From Bordetella parapertussis (GTDB lineage: Bacteria > Pseudomonadota > Gammaproteobacteria > Burkholderiales > Burkholderiaceae_C), in NCBI GenBank assembly GCA_945888535.1, contig CAMDAN010000047.1, forward strand, positions 1 to 17,400: a stretch of DNA of 17,400 nucleotides, in the 5' to 3' direction. The notes below the pieces were generated by a model. That model ran no database searches. It worked only from the letters and a program-made list of their open reading frames with translations, and was not told the origin of the DNA. A program made the translations under genes and the position numbers. This document shows positions 14,300 to 17,400 of the stretch, piece by piece (position 1 is the stretch's first letter; each line of letters begins with the position of its first letter).

Positions 14300-15070
14300 T
14301 TAAAGCTGGCCGAGTTGGCCGCGCACTTCAATAAAGCCTTGGAGCCAAAGCCACTCAATGCGAGCGCCCATGCTGGGCAGGGCGACTACCAAGATGAAAA
14401 ACCCGGCCACGATCATGACAGGCAGGCCCAAGGAAAAAATATTCAAACTCGGCGCTGCGCGGGTCACAACACCGATACCGATATTGATAAACAGCATGGT
14501 GACCATCACGGGCAGGGCCAGTAACACCGCGCCTAAAAACACCATGGCGCTCCATTTAACAAAGTGGGCCCAAGCGCCTGCAGTCAGCAAACCCTTGCCG
14601 ATGGGCATGCTGGCAAAACTGTCGACCACCAAGCCGAGCAGCATCGCGTGTCCACCCAAACCCACAAAAATGAGAGTGGAAAAAATCAGCAAAAACTGAG
14701 AGATCACGGGGACGTTACCCAAGTTCGGGTCCATCAAACTCGCCATGGACAAGCCCATGGCGGTCGACACCGATTGCCCAGCCAACACGATCGCAGCCGT
14801 AATGACCTGCAGGCTCAAGCCCATGATCAATCCAATAGAGATTTGGTTGAAAACCTCGACCATGCCTGCGCCCGACACGGGGTCCAAAGCAGGCCAGGTG
14901 TACAAGGGGTACACCATCCATGTGAGTGCCGCCGCCAGGAGCACGCGCATACGCACGTTAAGCGCACGCAACGAAAAAATCGGGGCTGACATCATGAGCG
15001 CAGAAATGCGCAGCATCGGCCACAAGAAGGTGTAAAACCTCTCTACGATGTCAGCGGCCAGAAGGTTCAT
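14300..15070 (-). CDS. fliR: Flagellar export gate protein FliR
   Basis: The 256-residue hydrophobic product starts MNLLAADIVERFYTFLWPML and has about six membrane segments. Recognisable FliR stretches include RISALMMSAPIFS, the conserved region QISIGLIMGLSLQVITAAIV and AGQSVSTAMGLSMASLMDPN. FliR joins FliP and FliQ in the core export channel at the base of the basal body. Length is normal for the family. It follows fliQ by 26 bases and precedes flhB by 14 on the same strand, the common fliPQR-flhB order. Confidence 0.97.
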   Translation of the reverse strand: MNLLAADIVERFYTFLWPMLRISALMMSAPIFSLRALNVRMRVLLAAALTWMVYPLYTWPALDPVSGAGMVEVFNQISIGLIMGLSLQVITAAIVLAGQSVSTAMGLSMASLMDPNLGNVPVISQFLLIFSTLIFVGLGGHAMLLGLVVDSFASMPIGKGLLTAGAWAHFVKWSAMVFLGAVLLALPVMVTMLFINIGIGVVTRAAPSLNIFSLGLPVMIVAGFFILVVALPSMGARIEWLWLQGFIEVRGQLGQL

Positions 15071-15096
15071 ACGGGTCGGCGCAGCTAAGCGCGTCC

Positions 15097-15366
15097 TTAA
15101 GCAAACAGCGAAGGAATACGCTGGTACAGGCTGCGGGTGTAGTCCACCAAGGTAGCCAACTGCCAGCCGCCTACCACGGCCAAGGTAATGGCCAAGGCCG
15201 CCAATTTAGGAATGAAGCTCAAGGTGGCTTCATTGATGGAGGTGGCGGCTTGAATAATACCGATGACCAAGCCCACAACCAAGGACACAACCAAGAGGGG
15301 CGCAGAGATCAGCACCACCATCCACAAGGCTTGGCGCGATATATCAATCACTGCAGCAATGTCCAT
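15097..15366 (-). CDS. fliQ: Flagellar export gate protein FliQ
   Basis: The 89-residue product has two membrane segments (about 13-40 and 52-75) and the FliQ pattern: ISRQALWMVVLISAPLL, VVGLVIGIIQAATSINEATL and SFIPKLAAL. FliQ packs around the FliP/FliR core in the export channel. Length matches the family. A perfect AAGGAG lies 7 bases before the ATG. It starts 29 bases after the fliP stop. Confidence 0.97.
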   Translation of the reverse strand: MDIAAVIDISRQALWMVVLISAPLLVVSLVVGLVIGIIQAATSINEATLSFIPKLAALAITLAVVGGWQLATLVDYTRSLYQRIPSLFA

Positions 15367-15395
15367 CGTCGAACTCCTTAATCAAAAAATGCCAC

Positions 15396-16139
15396 CTAAG
15401 TGGCAAAGCTAGCCGCCAGCGAGCCCATGATGAGGCCCCACCCGTCGACCAATACAAACAGCATGAGCTTAAAGGGCATCGAAATCATCATCGGCGAGAG
15501 CATAGCCATGCCCATGGACATCAAAACGCTGGCCACAATCAGGTCAATCACCACAAAGGGGATGTAGATTAGGAAACCAATAGTGAACGCGCTTTTGAGC
15601 TCGGACGTAATAAAGGCGGGAACCAAGGTCGTAAATGGAACCGACTCGGCACCACCGACATCCGCTTGGCGGGCCATTTGCATAAACAGCGCGATATCGT
15701 CTTCACGGGTTTGTTTGAGCATGAAACTGCGAATCGGTGCTTCTGCTGCGGCCAAGGCTTTATCAAAGGCCATGCCGTTTTCCATATAAGGAACGATCGC
15801 GTTGGTGTACACGTCGGTTAAAACGGGCGACATGATGAAGAGCGTTAAAAATAGAGAGATACCGACCAAAACATTGTTGGGCGGGGTTTGGCCGGTGCCT
15901 AAGGCTTGGCGCAGGATAGACATCACAATGATGATGCGAACAAAAGAGGTCATCATCAACAGCAGCGAAGGCAGAAGCGTGATGGTGGTCATCAAGGCCA
16001 ATAACTGCAAGGACAAGCTGTATTGCGTGCCTTTGCCAGAGCCCGTGACGTTGATCATTGGCAAGCCTTGCGCCCACGACAACGCGGGCACGCACAAAAG
16101 CAGCCCCAGGCCCAGCGCCCACCAGTATTTACGTTTCAA
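15396..16139 (-). CDS. fliP: Flagellar export gate protein FliP
   Basis: From the TTG at 16139 the product is 247 residues, close to the usual length of about 245. It has a cleavable signal peptide (KRKYWWALGLGLLLCVPALS, ending WAQG), then FliP hallmarks: MTSFVRIIIVMSILRQALG, TGQTPPNNVLVGISLFLTLF, VPAFITSELKSAFTIGFLIY and IPFVVIDLIVASVLMSMGM. FliP forms the pore of the export gate. An ATG at 16169 is also in frame and would add ten residues (MTPTPPRRPL) ahead of the signal peptide. It lacks a good ribosome site and would overlap fliO by 41 bases. The TTG has a perfect AAGGAG (16147-16152) 7 bases upstream and overlaps fliO by 11 bases, so I place the start there. Confidence 0.95.
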   Translation of the reverse strand: MKRKYWWALGLGLLLCVPALSWAQGLPMINVTGSGKGTQYSLSLQLLALMTTITLLPSLLLMMTSFVRIIIVMSILRQALGTGQTPPNNVLVGISLFLTLFIMSPVLTDVYTNAIVPYMENGMAFDKALAAAEAPIRSFMLKQTREDDIALFMQMARQADVGGAESVPFTTLVPAFITSELKSAFTIGFLIYIPFVVIDLIVASVLMSMGMAMLSPMMISMPFKLMLFVLVDGWGLIMGSLAASFAT

Positions 16140-16431
16140 GAGCGGTCTCCTTGGGGGCGTGGGAGTCATCCCACTGGCCCAGTGCGGTGAATTGGGTTGC
16201 GCTCATTCCCACCAAAACTTGGTGGTTACCAACGCGAAGCAAAGCGATTTTTTGTCGGGGTCCGACACTGATGGTTTCAAGAACCTCTAGTTTACGCACT
16301 CCGCCTTGGCTCGTTTGAATATGTTTCATGCGGCGCAGCATCCAGAGCATGGCGCCTAGGAGTACAAACACCAAGACGATGCTTGCAGAAATTCGCAGCC
16401 AATCGACTCCGACAGCGGCTGAGGTTCCCAT
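16129..16431 (-). CDS. fliO: Flagellar biosynthesis protein FliO
   Basis: The 100-residue product has one N-terminal membrane segment (about 13-32, RISASIVLVFVLLGAMLWML), then a basic stretch and the FliO cytoplasmic domain with LEVLETISVGPRQKIALLRV and NHQVLVGMSATQFTALG. FliO helps FliP assemble into the export gate and is not itself part of the final channel. Size is typical. It starts 5 bases after fliN and its 3' end holds the ribosome site and start codon of fliP. Confidence 0.95.
   Translation of the reverse strand: MGTSAAVGVDWLRISASIVLVFVLLGAMLWMLRRMKHIQTSQGGVRKLEVLETISVGPRQKIALLRVGNHQVLVGMSATQFTALGQWDDSHAPKETALET
16147..16152 (-). promoter_or_regulatory. Ribosome binding site that sets the fliP start
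   Basis: AAGGAG on the minus strand, inside the last codons of fliO, lies 7 bases before the TTG at 16139. It is a perfect Shine-Dalgarno match, while the in-frame ATG at 16169 has none, so it decides the fliP start. Confidence 0.75.
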
Positions 16432-16436
16432 GGTAC

Positions 16437-16751
16437 TTAGAGGTTTTTCATCCGCTCAGAAGCGGGGACCACGCGGGTCAGTCGAATACCGTAGCGTTCA
16501 TTGACCAAGACCACTTCGCCTTGGGCCACCACGGTGTTGTTGATCAACAAATCCAAAGGTTCACCCGCAATCCGGTCAAGTTCTACCACGCTGCCTTGAG
16601 ACAAACGCATCAAATCTTTGATTTTGATCATCGCTCGGCCGACCTCAATACTCAGCGTCACGCTGATGTTCTGAAGCACTTCAGGGTTAATTTGTTTACT
16701 CGGCTCAGCGCTGTGCTCAAGCTCGGGGGTTTCAGTCGTGGTATCGCTCAT
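16437..16751 (-). CDS. fliN: Flagellar motor switch protein FliN
   Basis: The 104-residue product has a short acidic N-terminus and a SpoA/FliN domain: LQNISVTLSIEVGRAMIKIK, DLMRLSQGSVVELDRIAGEP, LDLLINNTVVAQGEVVLVNE and RYGIRLTRVV. FliN forms the lower part of the cytoplasmic C-ring with FliM and FliG, and takes part in export docking. The ATG has a good AGGA site. It begins 18 bases after fliM. Confidence 0.98.
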   Translation of the reverse strand: MSDTTTETPELEHSAEPSKQINPEVLQNISVTLSIEVGRAMIKIKDLMRLSQGSVVELDRIAGEPLDLLINNTVVAQGEVVLVNERYGIRLTRVVPASERMKNL

Positions 16752-16769
16752 GGCGTTCTTCCTAAAAAA

Positions 16770-17400
16770 TTAGTGGTTGCCAGGGGCTACTGCACGTTCG
16801 ATTTGAACCGCAGTTTGCGCCCCTAGTGTACCGACATGCACCTCAAAGGCGGGAATCCCGTTGGGTTGGAGGCTGGCGAACTCGGGTTTTTTGAAATGCA
16901 AGATATCGCCCGCTTGCATGCTTTCTACGGTTTTGAGCGTGGTGTGGATCTGGCCCAAGATCACGTTGGCTTCTAAGCAAGAGCTGCCCACCGCTTCTTC
17001 CAACTCAATATGCCATTGGCGGTCTGAGTCTTCGTTGCCGTCGCCCGACTGCACGCGGCTGCGCAGCAGTTCGCGAACGGGTTTGAGGGATACGTAAGGC
17101 TGAACGATATCGACAAAGCCTAGGTTGGAGGTCGCGGTTTCGGTTTCGAACCGGCTCAAGATTACGAGGTCGTTTTCATCGGCGATTTGGGCAAATTGGG
17201 GGTTGATTTCTGAGCTCACAAATTCGCAGTCCAGCGGCATGATGGGAGACCACGCATCTTTAAGCGTTTTGAAGGTCACGTCCAAAATCATATTGATGAT
17301 GCGCATTTCCATAGGCGTGAACATGCGCCCTGGTGAGAGTTGGCCTAAAGTTCCTTGTCCAAAGCCACCAAAAAAACTATCCAACGAGCTAAAAACAATC
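16770..17400 (-). CDS. fliM: Flagellar motor switch protein FliM (partial, C-terminal part)
   Basis: The frame is open to the window edge; the upstream part of the gene lies beyond 17400. The visible 209 residues include SSLDSFFGGFGQG, LSPGRMFTPMEMRIINMILD and the middle-domain segment TFKTLKDAWSPIMPLDCEFV. The C-terminal SpoA-like domain follows (VILGQIHTTLKTVESMQAGD, then FEVHVGTLGAQTAVQIE). FliM binds CheY-P and sets the rotation direction in the C-ring. A possible start at 17384 (TTG) is internal: the DSFFGG motif lies in the middle of normal FliM, and the frame continues upstream. Confidence 0.96.
   Translation of the reverse strand, partial: IVFSSLDSFFGGFGQGTLGQLSPGRMFTPMEMRIINMILDVTFKTLKDAWSPIMPLDCEFVSSEINPQFAQIADENDLVILSRFETETATSNLGFVDIVQPYVSLKPVRELLRSRVQSGDGNEDSDRQWHIELEEAVGSSCLEANVILGQIHTTLKTVESMQAGDILHFKKPEFASLQPNGIPAFEVHVGTLGAQTAVQIERAVAPGNH

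Noticed and set aside
17382..17384. TTG at 17384 as the start of fliM
   Set aside because: The following residues match the middle of FliM and the frame stays open to the window edge, so the gene continues outside.

Overview
The window is one contiguous flagellar gene cluster. It begins inside flgE and ends inside fliM, and both end genes are cut by the window edges. The protein style, the sigma-54 and sigma-28 type promoters and the presence of FlgP/FlgT-like and FhlB-like genes suggest a Gram-negative, probably polarly flagellated proteobacterium. A betaproteobacterium of the Burkholderiales (Comamonadaceae-like) is my best guess; this is inference from sequence style, as there is no rRNA or other marker gene. 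I see no RNA genes, mobile elements, CRISPR arrays or obvious pseudogenes.

Layout, left to right. (1) 1-2222, minus strand: rod/hook operon flgB-flgC-flgD-flgE behind a textbook sigma-54 (-24/-12) promoter at 2207-2222. (2) 2281-3414, minus strand: a LysM plus lysozyme-like (SLT-type) protein with its own hairpin terminator. It is probably a flagellum-dedicated peptidoglycan-cutting enzyme. (3) 3477-5187, plus strand: flgA behind a second textbook sigma-54 promoter, then flgM-flgN behind a good sigma-28 promoter. (4) 5190-8732, minus strand: an operon flgP-flgT-(FimV-type LysM protein)-fliK-fhlB behind a good sigma-28 promoter. (5) 8904-10046, plus strand: a FleQ/FlrA-type sigma-54 activator with no N-terminal receiver domain. 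(6) 10043-17400, minus strand: fliM-fliN-fliO-fliP-fliQ-fliR-flhB, the switch and type III export gate, running without a break into three further genes. These are a DamX-like SPOR membrane protein, a small unknown protein and an unknown single-pass coiled-coil membrane protein with a His/Glu-rich N-terminus.

The parts suggest an ordered programme. A sigma-54 activator encoded here would switch on the rod/hook genes and flgA. FlgM/FlgN and the FlgP/FlgT outer-ring operon appear to be sigma-28 genes. FlgP and FlgT together point to a reinforced basal body (H-ring or basal-disk type), and FliK with two FlhB-type C-domains points to hook-length control. The least explained part is the three-gene extension of the export-gate operon at 10043-13131. 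It is translationally coupled to flhB and looks like a cell-envelope module not found in the standard flagellar parts list.
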